Shown here: piece after piece, positions 52,240-61,699 of the stretch
Layout of the letters: each line of letters begins with the position of its first letter
How positions within the stretch are numbered: the first letter of the stretch is position 1
Source: Berryella intestinalis
GTDB taxonomy: Bacteria; Actinomycetota; Coriobacteriia; Coriobacteriales; Eggerthellaceae
Direction: 5' to 3'
Length of the DNA stretch: 64,000 nt
Assembly: GCF_000814825.1 (NCBI RefSeq)
Contig: NZ_CP009302.1
Location: 1,612,001 to 1,676,000, forward strand
The notes under the pieces: model-generated
What the model saw: the letters and a program-made list of their open reading frames with translations, nothing else
Told to the model about the DNA's origin: nothing
Database searches by the model: none
Made by a program: the position numbers and the translations under genes

Positions 52240-54057
52240 CTACCCTTCCAGCTTCTCCGATGCTTCCAGCCATTCCAGCTCGTATTCCTCAAGCTGCGCC
52301 CGCACTTCGTCTATTCGGGACTGGACCTCGCCCAACCCGACGAAATCCGTCGGATCGACCTCGAACATCGAGGCCTGCAGCTCGTCGATCTTCTTGCGTG
52401 CGGTGGACATCTTGCGATCGAGCGACAGCACCAGCTTCTTCAGCGCGCGCTCCTCGGCGTTGGACAGCCCCTTCGATCGAGCGGGTGCGGCGGGAGACGC
52501 CGAAGCGGGGTGCGCCGGCTGGTGGGACCCTGCGCGCTCGCGCATCGCCGATTCCTCTTCATCCGCCAAAGCGAGGTATTCGCCCACGCCTCCGGGCAGA
52601 TGCCGAAGACGCCCGCCGATCAGCGCATACTGGTCGTCGGTCACACGCTCCATGAGGTAGCGATCGTGAGTGACCAGCACCAACGTGCCAGGCCAACCAT
52701 CCAGCAGGTCTTCGACCGATGCTAGCATATCGACATCGAGGTCGTTTCCCGGTTCGTCGAGGATGAGCACGTTCGGCTCGTCGAGAAGGATCAGCATCAG
52801 GGCGAGGCGGCGCTTCTGGCCGCCCGACAGGTCGCACACCGGCTCGTTCAGATCGCTTTTCGTGAAACCCAAACGCTCGAGCAGCTGGGCGGGCGTCTGC
52901 TCCTTGCCGTCCAGCATCACGCGCGTATGGTAGCGCCCGATCACCACGCGCACGCGATCGCTTCCGAACGAGGTCAGCTCGTCGAGATGCTGGGACAGCA
53001 CTGCGAACCTCACGGTTTTGCCGATTTTGACGCGGCCGGCCGAAGGTTGCTGAAGTCCCTGCAGGGTGCGCAGCAGCGTGGTTTTGCCCGCGCCGTTGCA
53101 TCCCACCAACCCGATGCGGTCCCCCGGGCCGATTATCCAGGTGATGTCGTCGAGAACGCGGCGATCGCCGAACGACACCGACACCCCCTTGAAGTCGATG
53201 ACCTCCTTGCCCAGCCGCGCGACCGCCATCCGCTTCAGCTCGATCTCGTTTCGCAGCGGGGGAACGTCAGCGATAAGCGCCTGAGCGGCCGCGACGTGGA
53301 ACTTGGGCTTGGTCGACCGGGCACGGGCGCCGCGCGAGAGCCACGCCAGCTCGCGCCTCAGCTTGTTCTGCCGACGCTCTTCCATAACCGCCGCCACCCT
53401 GTCGCGCTCGACGCGCTGCATGATGTAGGCGGAGAACCCGCCCTCGAACGGCTCGACTATGCGGTCGTGCACCTCCCACATGTTCAGGCACACCTCGTCG
53501 AGGAACCATCGATCGTGCGTAACCACCAGCAGGGCCCCCTGGCCTTCCTTCCAGCGGTGCTTCAGATGGTCGGCGAGCCAGGCGATGGCGCGCACGTCCA
53601 GATGGTTCGTAGGTTCGTCCAGCATGAGGACGTCCCAGTCCCCCACCAGCAGCCGGGCCAGATCGACGCGCCGACGCTGGCCTCCGGACAGATCTCCCAC
53701 GCGGCCCTCCCAGGGGATGTCGCCCGCAAGGCCGCCGATGATCGACCGGATCGTCGGAGAGGCCGCCCATTCGTATTCGGGCCGATCTCCCACGATCGCA
53801 TGGTGAACCGTATCGTCGTCCGACAGTTCGTCGGTTTGGCTGAGCAGCCCCACGGTCACACCGCGCGTGCGGACCACGCGTCCCGCATCGGGGTCGACCG
53901 CGCCGGCAAGCAGCGACAGAAGCATCGACTTACCGTCCCCGTTCCTTCCGACGATGCCCACGCGCGCACCCTCGTCGACTCCCAGCGACACGGATTCGAA
54001 CACGGTTTTCGTCGGGAATTCGAGACCGACCTTCTCGCAGCCAAGCAGAAATGCCAT
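52240..54057 (-). CDS. ABC-F family ATPase (Uup-like)
   Basis: This soluble tandem ABC protein without membrane domains acts on ribosomes. The 605-residue protein has two nucleotide-binding domains: Walker A GRNGDGKS (with Asp where Ala is usual) and GCNGAGKTT, signatures LSGGQRRRVDLARLL and LSGGQKRRLALMLIL, and Walker B DVLMLDEPTNHLD and NVLILDEPGNDLD. A C-terminal coiled-coil domain (about 540-605, NAEERALKKLVLSLDRKM) is of the Uup type. The ATG at 54057 is preceded by GAGAGG. The role in translation or antibiotic protection is family knowledge; the specificity is not readable. Confidence 0.9.
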   Translation of the reverse strand: MAFLLGCEKVGLEFPTKTVFESVSLGVDEGARVGIVGRNGDGKSMLLSLLAGAVDPDAGRVVRTRGVTVGLLSQTDELSDDDTVHHAIVGDRPEYEWAASPTIRSIIGGLAGDIPWEGRVGDLSGGQRRRVDLARLLVGDWDVLMLDEPTNHLDVRAIAWLADHLKHRWKEGQGALLVVTHDRWFLDEVCLNMWEVHDRIVEPFEGGFSAYIMQRVERDRVAAVMEERRQNKLRRELAWLSRGARARSTKPKFHVAAAQALIADVPPLRNEIELKRMAVARLGKEVIDFKGVSVSFGDRRVLDDITWIIGPGDRIGLVGCNGAGKTTLLRTLQGLQQPSAGRVKIGKTVRFAVLSQHLDELTSFGSDRVRVVIGRYHTRVMLDGKEQTPAQLLERLGFTKSDLNEPVCDLSGGQKRRLALMLILLDEPNVLILDEPGNDLDVDMLASVEDLLDGWPGTLVLVTHDRYLMERVTDDQYALIGGRLRHLPGGVGEYLALADEEESAMRERAGSHQPAHPASASPAAPARSKGLSNAEERALKKLVLSLDRKMSTARKKIDELQASMFEVDPTDFVGLGEVQSRIDEVRAQLEEYELEWLEASEKLEG

Positions 54058-54226
54058 GGAACCTCTCTTCTTCATGCAAAGGCTTTCATTCTAGCGCAGA
54101 TGAAGCCGAGGGCTTGCGGCCAAACCCGACGCAGCCCCCGTCGTTGCGGTTCCCGTCCCTGAAAAGGCCCGCATCCTCCGCGAACCTTTGCGCCAAGGCA
54201 ACCTGAGACGACGGTGCCGGATTAAA

Positions 54227-54261
54227 GGTACTTTTTGGACACAAGCGGGTACCTTTTGAAC
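54227..54261 (+). promoter_or_regulatory. 21-bp-spaced direct repeats upstream of the flavin reductase gene
   Basis: GGTACTTTTTGGAC (54227-54240) and GGTACCTTTTGAAC (54248-54261) match at 12 of 14 positions. They start 21 bp apart, two helical turns, so both would face the same side of the DNA. They end about 80 bases before the gene. The region downstream has no good -35 box, as expected of an activator-dependent promoter. The natural candidate activator is the adjacent LuxR protein. Confidence 0.6.
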
Positions 54262-54339
54262 CTAGCCGCGCCGGGATCCTCGCCCTAGGTTTTGACCAGG
54301 GGAAAACGATGCCTGCATGCAGGCGGAAGGAGGATCGTC

Positions 54340-56196
54340 ATGACCGATCGAAACAAGGGTCGAGCGCTCGATCGCCGCACCTTCCTAAAGGGAACGGTTG
54401 CACTCGGCGTCTACGGAGGGCTCATGGGCGCAGGGCTAAGCGCGTGCTCGCCCGCCAAATCCGCCGCACCGACGGCCTGGAAGGCGGGAACCTACACGGC
54501 GAACGTCACGGGTCACAACGCCCCGTTCACCATGGGAGTCACCTTCTCGGACAGCGCTATCACCGCCATCGACCTCGGAGCCAACCAAGAATCGCTGGGC
54601 GTAGGCGCCGCAGCGCTCAAAGAGCTTTCCGATAAGGCGATGCTCTACCAAAGCAGCAACCTCGACGCCGTGACCGGAGCAACCCTTTCCAGCATGTGCT
54701 TCCAGCAGGGGTTGAAAGAGTGCTCCGATCAGGCGGGGGCCTCCAAGGATCTCGCGAAAGCCGCCGGGCCCGAAGACACCATCGAATCCGCCTACAGTGC
54801 CGATGTATGCGTGATCGGCGCGGGAGGCGCAGGGCTGACTGCCGCCATATCGGCCGTGCAAGCGGGGGCGAAAGTGGTCGTCGTCGAGAAGTGCGGCATC
54901 ACGGGCGGCTCCACCAACGTCTCGGAAGGGGCGCTGAACGCCGTCGATCCCGAGCGCCAGAGCAAGCAGAACATCGATGACTCCGTCGACAAGTTCTACG
55001 ACACCACGTTCAAGGGGGGTCACGAGCAGGGCACACCCGAGCTCATCCGCTACCTCGTAGACAACGCCCTCGATTCAGTGCACTGGCTGGAATCTCTGGG
55101 CGTCCAATTCAAGGAGAAGGTGGGGTCTGCCACAGGATCGCTGGGCGAGCGCAGCCACTATCCGGCCACTCCCTCGGGCAACACCTACATACGCGCTTTC
55201 CAGGCTTTCGCCGAGGCCCACGCCGACCAGATGACCATCCTGCATGAAACCCAGGTCACTTCCCTCATCGTCGAAAACGGCGCCGTTGCAGGGATCAAGG
55301 GCCTGCACCGCAAGAAAGACGAAATCACCGTGAAGGCCAAGGCCGTCGTCGTGGCCACGGGCGGATTCGGCGCAAACGTCGAGTACCGACAGAAGGTGAA
55401 CACCGGCGTGTGGGCCGACGTGAAACTCGACGACACCATCGGCTGCACCAACATCAAGCCCTGTGCGCAGGGAGAGGGCCTGAAGCTCGCCGAGGATGCG
55501 GGCGCCCAGCTGGTGGGCCTGCCCGACATCCAGCTGCACCCCTGCGGCACGCCCGGCACCGGCCTCATGGAAGACATCCGCACCTCGGGTCGCAACCGCA
55601 TCTTCGTCAACAAGGACGGCGAGCGGTTCGTGAACGAAGGGGCCGAGCGCGACACCCTATGCAAGGCCATCTTCGCCCAGCCCGATTCAACCTATTGGAT
55701 CGTCGTGAACAAGGTGCGCTATCCTTCCGAAACCGAACCCGATGCCAACGGAGCCACCATCGAGAACATGCTGGCTCTCGAGCATATCGTGAAGGGGGAA
55801 AGCGTGAAGGACCTGGCCGCAGCGTGCGGCATGGATCCCGAGAAGCTGCAAGCTTCGATCGACGGCTACAACAAGACGGTTTCGGGGCAGGCCGAGGATC
55901 CCTTCGGCTTCAAGGCGAACAACACCGCCGACAAGGAGCTGACCGAAGGACCCTGGTACGCTTGCCGCAAAGTCCCCACCGTGCACCACACGATGGGCGG
56001 TATCCGCATCGACGTGGACACCCGTGCGCTCGATGCGAACGGATCGGCTGTTCAGGGCCTGTTCGCATGCGGCGAGTGCACCGGGGGCATCCATGGAAGC
56101 AACCGCCTCGGCGGAAACGCCATCGCCGACTGCGTGACGTTCGGGCGGGCCGCTGGAAAGAACGCGGCCGAGGCTGCTCTAGCGACAGGCAACTAG
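54340..56196 (+). CDS. Tat-exported FMN/FAD-dependent reductase (urocanate/fumarate reductase type)
   Basis: This is a 618-residue extracytoplasmic flavoprotein. It has a twin-arginine signal (DRRTFLKGT, residues 11-19) ending in a lipobox LSAC (C36). An FMN_bind domain (about 48-120) with DAVTGATLSS follows, where T115 is the likely ApbE flavinylation site. The FAD-binding fumarate reductase domain has VIGAGGAGL (158-166), GGSTNVSEG, an HTMGGI substrate region and GSNRLGGNAIADC. Members use quinol or cytochrome electrons to reduce small organic acceptors; the substrate cannot be read from sequence. A strong AAGGAGG precedes the ATG. Confidence 0.9.
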   Translation: MTDRNKGRALDRRTFLKGTVALGVYGGLMGAGLSACSPAKSAAPTAWKAGTYTANVTGHNAPFTMGVTFSDSAITAIDLGANQESLGVGAAALKELSDKAMLYQSSNLDAVTGATLSSMCFQQGLKECSDQAGASKDLAKAAGPEDTIESAYSADVCVIGAGGAGLTAAISAVQAGAKVVVVEKCGITGGSTNVSEGALNAVDPERQSKQNIDDSVDKFYDTTFKGGHEQGTPELIRYLVDNALDSVHWLESLGVQFKEKVGSATGSLGERSHYPATPSGNTYIRAFQAFAEAHADQMTILHETQVTSLIVENGAVAGIKGLHRKKDEITVKAKAVVVATGGFGANVEYRQKVNTGVWADVKLDDTIGCTNIKPCAQGEGLKLAEDAGAQLVGLPDIQLHPCGTPGTGLMEDIRTSGRNRIFVNKDGERFVNEGAERDTLCKAIFAQPDSTYWIVVNKVRYPSETEPDANGATIENMLALEHIVKGESVKDLAAACGMDPEKLQASIDGYNKTVSGQAEDPFGFKANNTADKELTEGPWYACRKVPTVHHTMGGIRIDVDTRALDANGSAVQGLFACGECTGGIHGSNRLGGNAIADCVTFGRAAGKNAAEAALATGN

Positions 56197-56222
56197 ACAT
56201 CTCCCGTCAAGCGGGGGCGCGC

Positions 56223-57749
56223 TCATCCGCGCTCCCGCGTCGGGCCCCGATCGTTGGAGAATTCCACCACCCTATCGATGAGCTCCTGCTTTGAATGAAC
56301 CCCCACCTTGCGATACGCCGAACGCGTGTAGTTCCTGATGGTGTTCTCCGAGTAGTTGAGCGTGTCTGCGATGAAGCTCCTGCTCCTACCTTGGGCGATC
56401 AACCGAATGATCGATGCTTCGACCTCGGTCAGACCGTATGCTGCGGCAAAATCGGAACCGCCCCGTACACCCAGGGAAGGAGAAGGGGGCCGACCGGCCA
56501 CCGGTCCCTTCGCTTCGATCCTGTCCAACTCGAACCCCAGCACCGTATCCCCCATAAGCCGCGGCCTAATGACGAGGGTGGATTCGACCAACACCAAAAC
56601 CGCCATCACGATCAGCAGCCACAAGCTGTGGTCGAGCGTCGGGCCGACGAAGTACACCACGATCCGCCCGCAGGCCATGAATAGGAGCGACCCTCCGTAC
56701 ACCGCCGCGTACACCAGCGTCGCCGGCCATCGGACATGGCGGGCGATCAGGCATATGAAATACACCAACGGGATGTAGAAACACGTAATGGCGTTGGTGA
56801 GGAGAAACGTGCTGGCTTCCTCGGCCAGGTGAGCGCCGCTCATCAAAAAGCAGATGCTCGCCATCATCAGCGTATTCTGGAAAAGCCAGTAGCCCGAGAG
56901 CTTGAACCCTCTGCCCCTAACGAGGACGAACCACACCACAACGCACAGCAAAACGACGACGAGGACCTGATGGGCGGACCGTGCCGTTTGGGATAGCTCG
57001 CGCAATCTCCCATCAGGGTATCCCAGAGCGACGCCGAGCAACAGCGCGTACAGAAAGAAGGCCGCTACGATCTGCACGATCCCGAAAAGCTGCCGGGGCT
57101 CTTCGTACAGCGCGTCGCGATCGGCCGGGTTGGGGCACTTATCCAGCTCCGACATCGCCTGCCAATACGAAAACACCGAGAAAGCGGGCACGAACAGGTT
57201 CACCATCCCGGCAACAGCGGGATCGAGGTACCCCATCGCAAGCGACAGAACGCAGGAAAGCGCCAGACCGCCCGCCGCGTACAGGAACACCTGCGCAGGC
57301 TTCAGGCGCTCGAGGAAGAAGATCCATATCACTTCCCCACCCACCAGGCCGATACCTCCGACGACGATGCGCAAAGATTCGAAAGACGCTTGGCCGAAGA
57401 ACAGATCGATCAGGTACAGAAGGCTCGAAGCGGTCATGAGGACGAACCCCGACCAGACGAAGACCCCGCGCCTGGCGCGCGTGAACCCAGCTCGATGAAC
57501 CAACAGCACCAGCAGGAAGATCACACCTACGCGCACGACGTTGGCGGCGACCGTGACCATCCCGAGATCGACGGAGAAGTGCAGGTTGTAGAAGTTGAAC
57601 TGGTACCACAGCCGATAGAAGCCGATACCGAAAAAGGCGAAAACGAGAGTGGAGAGGTGAACCGATCTGAACGCCGAAAGCGACCCGGTATGCAGGTGCT
57701 CGTCAACGCACGGTCGCTCAGAGCCGATGTCCCCGATCTGTTTTCCCAT
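56223..57749 (-). CDS. membrane-embedded LuxR-type regulator
   Basis: The 508-residue protein has about a dozen hydrophobic segments over residues 30-395, then a linker, then a C-terminal LuxR/GerE helix-turn-helix (about 440-500; GLTEVEASIIRLIAQGRS and YSENTIRNYTRSAYRKVG). This one-component membrane-sensor layout is characteristic of Eggerthellaceae and is usually next to the respiratory reductase it controls. It is convergent with the flavin reductase gene, 26 bases apart. The ligand may be the reductase's substrate (inference). Confidence 0.9.
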   Translation of the reverse strand: MGKQIGDIGSERPCVDEHLHTGSLSAFRSVHLSTLVFAFFGIGFYRLWYQFNFYNLHFSVDLGMVTVAANVVRVGVIFLLVLLVHRAGFTRARRGVFVWSGFVLMTASSLLYLIDLFFGQASFESLRIVVGGIGLVGGEVIWIFFLERLKPAQVFLYAAGGLALSCVLSLAMGYLDPAVAGMVNLFVPAFSVFSYWQAMSELDKCPNPADRDALYEEPRQLFGIVQIVAAFFLYALLLGVALGYPDGRLRELSQTARSAHQVLVVVLLCVVVWFVLVRGRGFKLSGYWLFQNTLMMASICFLMSGAHLAEEASTFLLTNAITCFYIPLVYFICLIARHVRWPATLVYAAVYGGSLLFMACGRIVVYFVGPTLDHSLWLLIVMAVLVLVESTLVIRPRLMGDTVLGFELDRIEAKGPVAGRPPSPSLGVRGGSDFAAAYGLTEVEASIIRLIAQGRSRSFIADTLNYSENTIRNYTRSAYRKVGVHSKQELIDRVVEFSNDRGPTRERG

Positions 57750-57819
57750 GTCGGCATTGTATCACAGGATCATAAGATCACCTGATCACCGCTGTTTGGA
57801 ACAATTTTCGGAAAAACGC

Positions 57820-57850
57820 TTGACCCTTACGTTAGGGTAGGGTTTACAAC
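57820..57850 (+). promoter_or_regulatory. MerR-type promoter of the TipA-like regulator
   Basis: TTGACC (57820-57825) and TACAAC (57845-57850) are separated by 19 bp. The spacer region holds the inverted repeat ACCCT-tacgtt-AGGGT, resembling known TipA-type operators. The -10 box abuts an ATG at 57851, so that ATG is probably upstream of or at the transcription start and not the translation start. Confidence 0.8.
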
Positions 57851-57871
57851 ATGATCGCGAAAGGAGGAACC

Positions 57872-58612
57872 GTGTATCTGATCAAGGAAGCCGCTGCGAT
57901 ATCGGGCGTGTCCGTGCGCACGCTGCACCATTACGACCGCATCGGCCTGCTCGTCCCGCACAAGGGAGAAAACGGGTACCGCTATTACACCGAGGAGGAT
58001 CTTGAAGCGCTTCAGAGCATCCTGTTCTACAAGTACCTGGGCTTTTCCTTGAGCGATGCGCGCGATCTGCTCGAACGGGCGAAAGCCGACCGGATCGGCA
58101 TGCTCGAACAGCAGCTCTCCCTCCTGAAAGGCGAGCAACGCCGGCTTGCATCGCTCATACGCACCCTGGAAAAAACCATTCGCTACCACAAAGGAGAAAC
58201 GACCATGACCACCGAAGAGAAATTCTCGGGCCTTTCCTGGAAAGACGGCCTTAAGTACACCGAAGAGGCCAGGAAGCGCTACGGCGACGAAGCGATCGAT
58301 GGGGCGCTCTCTCGACAGAAAGGGAGGGAACCGGAGGTGGAAACCGCATTCAACCAGGTGTTCTTCGCATTGGCCGACAACCTGGAAAACGGGCTTCCCG
58401 CCGACGCGCCGGAAAACCTCGCTCTGGCAGAAACCCTGCTGGGCCATATAAGGAGCTATGCCTTCGACTGCACGATCGAGGTGTTCGGGCACATCGGGGC
58501 CGGCTATTACGCCAACCCCGAATTCCGAAAGAACATCGACCGGTTCAAAGAGGGCACGGCCCGCTACGCCAGTGACGCCGTCAAAGCGTTCGTCGAACGC
58601 AACCAGGGCTAG
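57872..58612 (+). CDS. MerR family regulator with TipAS antibiotic-recognition domain
   Basis: The 246-residue protein has an N-terminal MerR DNA-binding domain (LIKEAAAISGVSVRTLHHYDRIGLL), a coiled coil (about 75-110) and a C-terminal TipAS-type domain (about 125-246; the FSGLSWKDGLKYTEEARKRY opening and FDCTIEVFGHIGAGYYANPEFRKNID). TipAS domains bind thiopeptides and other drugs. The GTG at 57872 is chosen because AAGGAGG lies 4 bases upstream and the ATG at 57851 directly follows the -10 box. It probably activates its own promoter; no separate target gene is adjacent on the same strand. Confidence 0.9.
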   Translation: MYLIKEAAAISGVSVRTLHHYDRIGLLVPHKGENGYRYYTEEDLEALQSILFYKYLGFSLSDARDLLERAKADRIGMLEQQLSLLKGEQRRLASLIRTLEKTIRYHKGETTMTTEEKFSGLSWKDGLKYTEEARKRYGDEAIDGALSRQKGREPEVETAFNQVFFALADNLENGLPADAPENLALAETLLGHIRSYAFDCTIEVFGHIGAGYYANPEFRKNIDRFKEGTARYASDAVKAFVERNQG

Positions 58613-58636
58613 ATCGGCTCGACGGCGCGGAAGGTC

Positions 58637-59740
58637 CTACAGGTGGGCGACCACCAGATCGCCCATCCGCTCCGTTCCCACCACCTGGTTGGGATCGGTG
58701 TCGGCCTGCTTGATATCGCCCGTGCGCCACCCTTCGTCCAAGACCTCGGCGACCGCGCGGGCGATGTCGTCGGCGGCGTCGGCCATGTCGAAGCTGTAGC
58801 GCAGCATCATCTCGACGGAGAGGATCTGCGCCAGCGGGTTGGCGATGCCGCGCCCCGCGATATCGGGCGCGCTTCCGTGGCTGGGCTCGTACAGCGCCGT
58901 GCCGTCGCCCAAGCTCGCGCTGGCCAGCATCCCCAGCGATCCGGTGAGCATGGACGCCTCGTCGGACAGGATATCGCCGAACATGTTCTCGGTCACCACG
59001 ACGTCGAACTGGCGGGGATAGGCGATCAGCTGCATGGCCGTGTTATCCACCAGCATGTCGATCAGTTCGACCTCGGGGTACTCGGCCGCCACGCGGTGGA
59101 CCACCTCGCGCCACAGGCGGCTGGTATCCAACACGTTGGCCTTGTCGATGGAGTGGACGCGCCCGTTGCGCACCTTCGCCATCTCGAACGCCTGGCGGGC
59201 GATGCGCTCGATCTCGTATTCGCGGTACTCGAGCGTGTCGTAGGCGCGCTGCCCCTTGGCCCCGTCTGCGCCGGCGCCGTCTTCGTCGAAGAAGCGCTCG
59301 CGCTTGCCGAAGTACAGCCCACCCGTCAGCTCGCGCACAATCATCAGATCGACGCCGTCGATGACCTCGGGCTTCAGCGAGGAAGCGTCGGAAAGCGCGG
59401 CGAACGTGCGCACCGGGCGCAGGTTGGTGTAGAGCCCCAGCCCCTTGCGGATAGCCAGCAACCCTTGTTCGGGACGGGGCTTCGACGAATCGGTGGTGTC
59501 CCATTTCGGACCTCCCACCGCAGCCAGCAGCACAGCGTCGGCGGTTCGGGCGGCTTCCAGCGTCTCTTCCGGAAGCGGGTTTCCGGTCGCGTCGATGGCA
59601 GCTCCCCCGATGAGCCGCTCGTCATAGCTGAACGTCGCGCCGTACTTGGCGCCCACCGCATCGAGGACCTTGATGCCCTCGGCGATGATCTCGGGGCCGA
59701 TGCCGTCGCCCGGCAGCGTGCAAACGTTGTAATTGGCCAT
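58637..59740 (-). CDS. leuB: 3-isopropylmalate dehydrogenase
   Basis: This is the third step of leucine synthesis, the NAD-dependent oxidative decarboxylation of 3-isopropylmalate. The 367-residue protein has the decarboxylating-dehydrogenase motifs [10 protein letters not shown] (near residue 8), [21 protein letters not shown], and [29 protein letters not shown]. The ATG at 59740 begins [13 protein letters not shown]; the alternative eight codons upstream has no advantage. It follows leuD by 151 bp, containing a hairpin, on the same strand. Confidence 0.95.
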   Translation of the reverse strand: MANYNVCTLPGDGIGPEIIAEGIKVLDAVGAKYGATFSYDERLIGGAAIDATGNPLPEETLEAARTADAVLLAAVGGPKWDTTDSSKPRPEQGLLAIRKGLGLYTNLRPVRTFAALSDASSLKPEVIDGVDLMIVRELTGGLYFGKRERFFDEDGAGADGAKGQRAYDTLEYREYEIERIARQAFEMAKVRNGRVHSIDKANVLDTSRLWREVVHRVAAEYPEVELIDMLVDNTAMQLIAYPRQFDVVVTENMFGDILSDEASMLTGSLGMLASASLGDGTALYEPSHGSAPDIAGRGIANPLAQILSVEMMLRYSFDMADAADDIARAVAEVLDEGWRTGDIKQADTDPNQVVGTERMGDLVVAHL

Positions 59741-59813
59741 GCTCGCCCTTTCGTCCATGCGCACCGCGCACTGTTGAGGTTTCCCGCTATTGTACGGCTG
59801 CTCCGAATGCGAA

Positions 59814-59841
59814 GCGGCGGGACCCGATTGAATCCCGCCGC
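59814..59841. repeat. intercistronic inverted repeat between leuD and leuB
   Basis: Perfect 9-bp arms GCGGCGGGA (59814-59822) and TCCCGCCGC (59833-59841) are separated by 10 bases. No T-run follows on either strand. It may stabilise or partially terminate the leuCD transcript before leuB. Confidence 0.5.
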
Positions 59842-59891
59842 CGGAAACACAAACTTTATGGAAGCGCCCGCCTGCGGGCCGCTCGTGGGCG

Positions 59892-60389
59892 CTAGTTGGT
59901 TCCCACGACCTTCTTCGTACGCTCGATCAGGCCGCCCGCCTCGATGATCTCGCGGATGAACGGCGGAAACGGCTGGGCCTGAAACGACTCGCCCGTGGTC
60001 TCGTTCACGATGACGCCCGCATCGGCGTCCACGCTCACCACATCCCCCGCCTTGATGGAGTCGACCGCCTCGGGACACTCCATGATGGGCAGCCCGATGT
60101 TGATCGAATTGCGGTAGAAGATGCGCGCGAAGCTCTTCGCGATGACCGCGTCGACGCCCGCCGCGCGGATGCAGATGGGCGCATGCTCGCGGGAAGAGCC
60201 GCAGCCGAAGTTCTCGTCGGCCACGATGATGTCGCCCGGCTTCACGTTCTTGACGAAGTCGACGTCGAGATCCTCCAGGCAGTGCTTGGCAAGCTCGGCC
60301 GGATCCGACGTGTTCAGATAGCGCGCCGGAATGATGACGTCGGTGTCGATGTCGCGGCCGTACCTATGAGCGCGTCCCTTGAATTCCAT
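59892..60389 (-). CDS. leuD: 3-isopropylmalate dehydratase small subunit
   Basis: LeuD forms the mobile swivel domain of isopropylmalate isomerase with LeuC. The 165-residue protein has the family motifs [14 protein letters not shown] and [13 protein letters not shown]. The length matches the short archaeal/anaerobe type rather than the 200-residue proteobacterial form. It starts 12 bases after leuC. Confidence 0.95.
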   Translation of the reverse strand: MEFKGRAHRYGRDIDTDVIIPARYLNTSDPAELAKHCLEDLDVDFVKNVKPGDIIVADENFGCGSSREHAPICIRAAGVDAVIAKSFARIFYRNSINIGLPIMECPEAVDSIKAGDVVSVDADAGVIVNETTGESFQAQPFPPFIREIIEAGGLIERTKKVVGTN

Positions 60390-60401
60390 GCCGCGTCCTC
60401 C

Positions 60402-61670
60402 TTAGTCGATATCTTCCGGCAAACCGATGCGGCCCAGCACCGCGCTGGCGGCGGCAACCGCCGGGGAAGCCAGGTACACCTCGCTCGTGGGATGGCCCAT
60501 GCGGCCCACGAAATTGCGGTTGGTGGTGGCGATGGCGCGCTCTCCGGCCGCCAGGATGCCCATGTAGCCGCCCAGGCAGGGGCCGCACGTGGGAGTGGAA
60601 ACGGCGCAGTTCGCATCGAGGAAGACGCCCATGAGGCCCTCTTCCATGCACTGGCGGTAGACCTGCTGGGTCGCGGGGATCACGATGCAGCGCACGTTCG
60701 GTGCGACGGTGCGGCCGCGCAGGACCTCGGCGGCGGCGCGCATATCCTCGATGCGGCCGTTCGTGCAGCTGCCGATGACCGCCTGATCGATGGCGATATG
60801 GCGCGATTCGCTCACCGGATGCGTGTTCGAGGGGAGGTGCGGCCATGCGACCGTCGGCTCGATGTCGGCCGCGTCGATCTCGTACACGCGCTCGTAGCGC
60901 GCATCCGGATCGCTGTGGTACTCGGTGTAGGGACGCTCGACGCGGCCGTCCATGTAGGCGCGCGTGATGTCGTCCACCTCGATGAGGCCGGCCTTGCCCC
61001 CCGCCTCGATGGCCATGTTCGAGATCGCCATGCGGGAATCCATGCTCATGGAGCGGATGGCGCTTCCCGTGAACTCCATCGCCTTGTACAGGGCGCCGTC
61101 GACGCCGATGAGGCCGATGATATGCAAGATGACGTCCTTGCCGCTCACGCCCGGGCGAAGCTCGCCTTCGATGCGAAACAGAAGCGACTCGGGAACCTTG
61201 AACCAGGCGCGGCCCGTGGCGTAGCCCACGCCGGCATCGGTCGAGCCGACGCCCGTGGAAAACGCGCCGAGGGCCCCGTAGGTGCAGGTGTGGCTGTCAG
61301 AGCCGATGATCAGATCGCCTGCGCCCACAACGCCCTGCTCGGGAAGGAGCGCGTGCTCGACCCCCATGCAGCCGACCTCGTAGTAGTGGGTGATGCCCTG
61401 TTCGTAAGCGAAGTCGCGCACGATCTTGGCCTGTTCGGCCGACTTGATGTCCTTGGCGGGAACGTAGTGGTCGGGGACGAGCGCGATCTTGGTGGGATCG
61501 AACACCTTGTCCAGGCCGATCTTCCTGAACTCCTTGATGGCGATGGGGGCCGTAACGTCGTTCGAAAGGATCAGGTCGAGATCGCATTCGATCAGCTGGC
61601 CGGGAACCACTTCATCCAAGCCCGCATGGGCCGCCAGGATCTTCTCGGCCATGTTCATGGGACGAGCCAT
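60402..61670 (-). CDS. leuC: 3-isopropylmalate dehydratase large subunit
   Basis: LeuC is the aconitase-family Fe-S subunit that isomerises 2- to 3-isopropylmalate. The 422-residue protein has [15 protein letters not shown], the cluster cysteine in [10 protein letters not shown], and the CGPCLGG pair. The length fits the 420-residue short class (homoaconitase-like), consistent with the short LeuD. AGGAGAG lies upstream of the ATG. leuA (isopropylmalate synthase) is not in the window. Confidence 0.95.
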   Translation of the reverse strand: MARPMNMAEKILAAHAGLDEVVPGQLIECDLDLILSNDVTAPIAIKEFRKIGLDKVFDPTKIALVPDHYVPAKDIKSAEQAKIVRDFAYEQGITHYYEVGCMGVEHALLPEQGVVGAGDLIIGSDSHTCTYGALGAFSTGVGSTDAGVGYATGRAWFKVPESLLFRIEGELRPGVSGKDVILHIIGLIGVDGALYKAMEFTGSAIRSMSMDSRMAISNMAIEAGGKAGLIEVDDITRAYMDGRVERPYTEYHSDPDARYERVYEIDAADIEPTVAWPHLPSNTHPVSESRHIAIDQAVIGSCTNGRIEDMRAAAEVLRGRTVAPNVRCIVIPATQQVYRQCMEEGLMGVFLDANCAVSTPTCGPCLGGYMGILAAGERAIATTNRNFVGRMGHPTSEVYLASPAVAAASAVLGRIGLPEDID

Positions 61671-61699
61671 GTCTCTCTCCTTCTATCGGGCGAGCGCGC

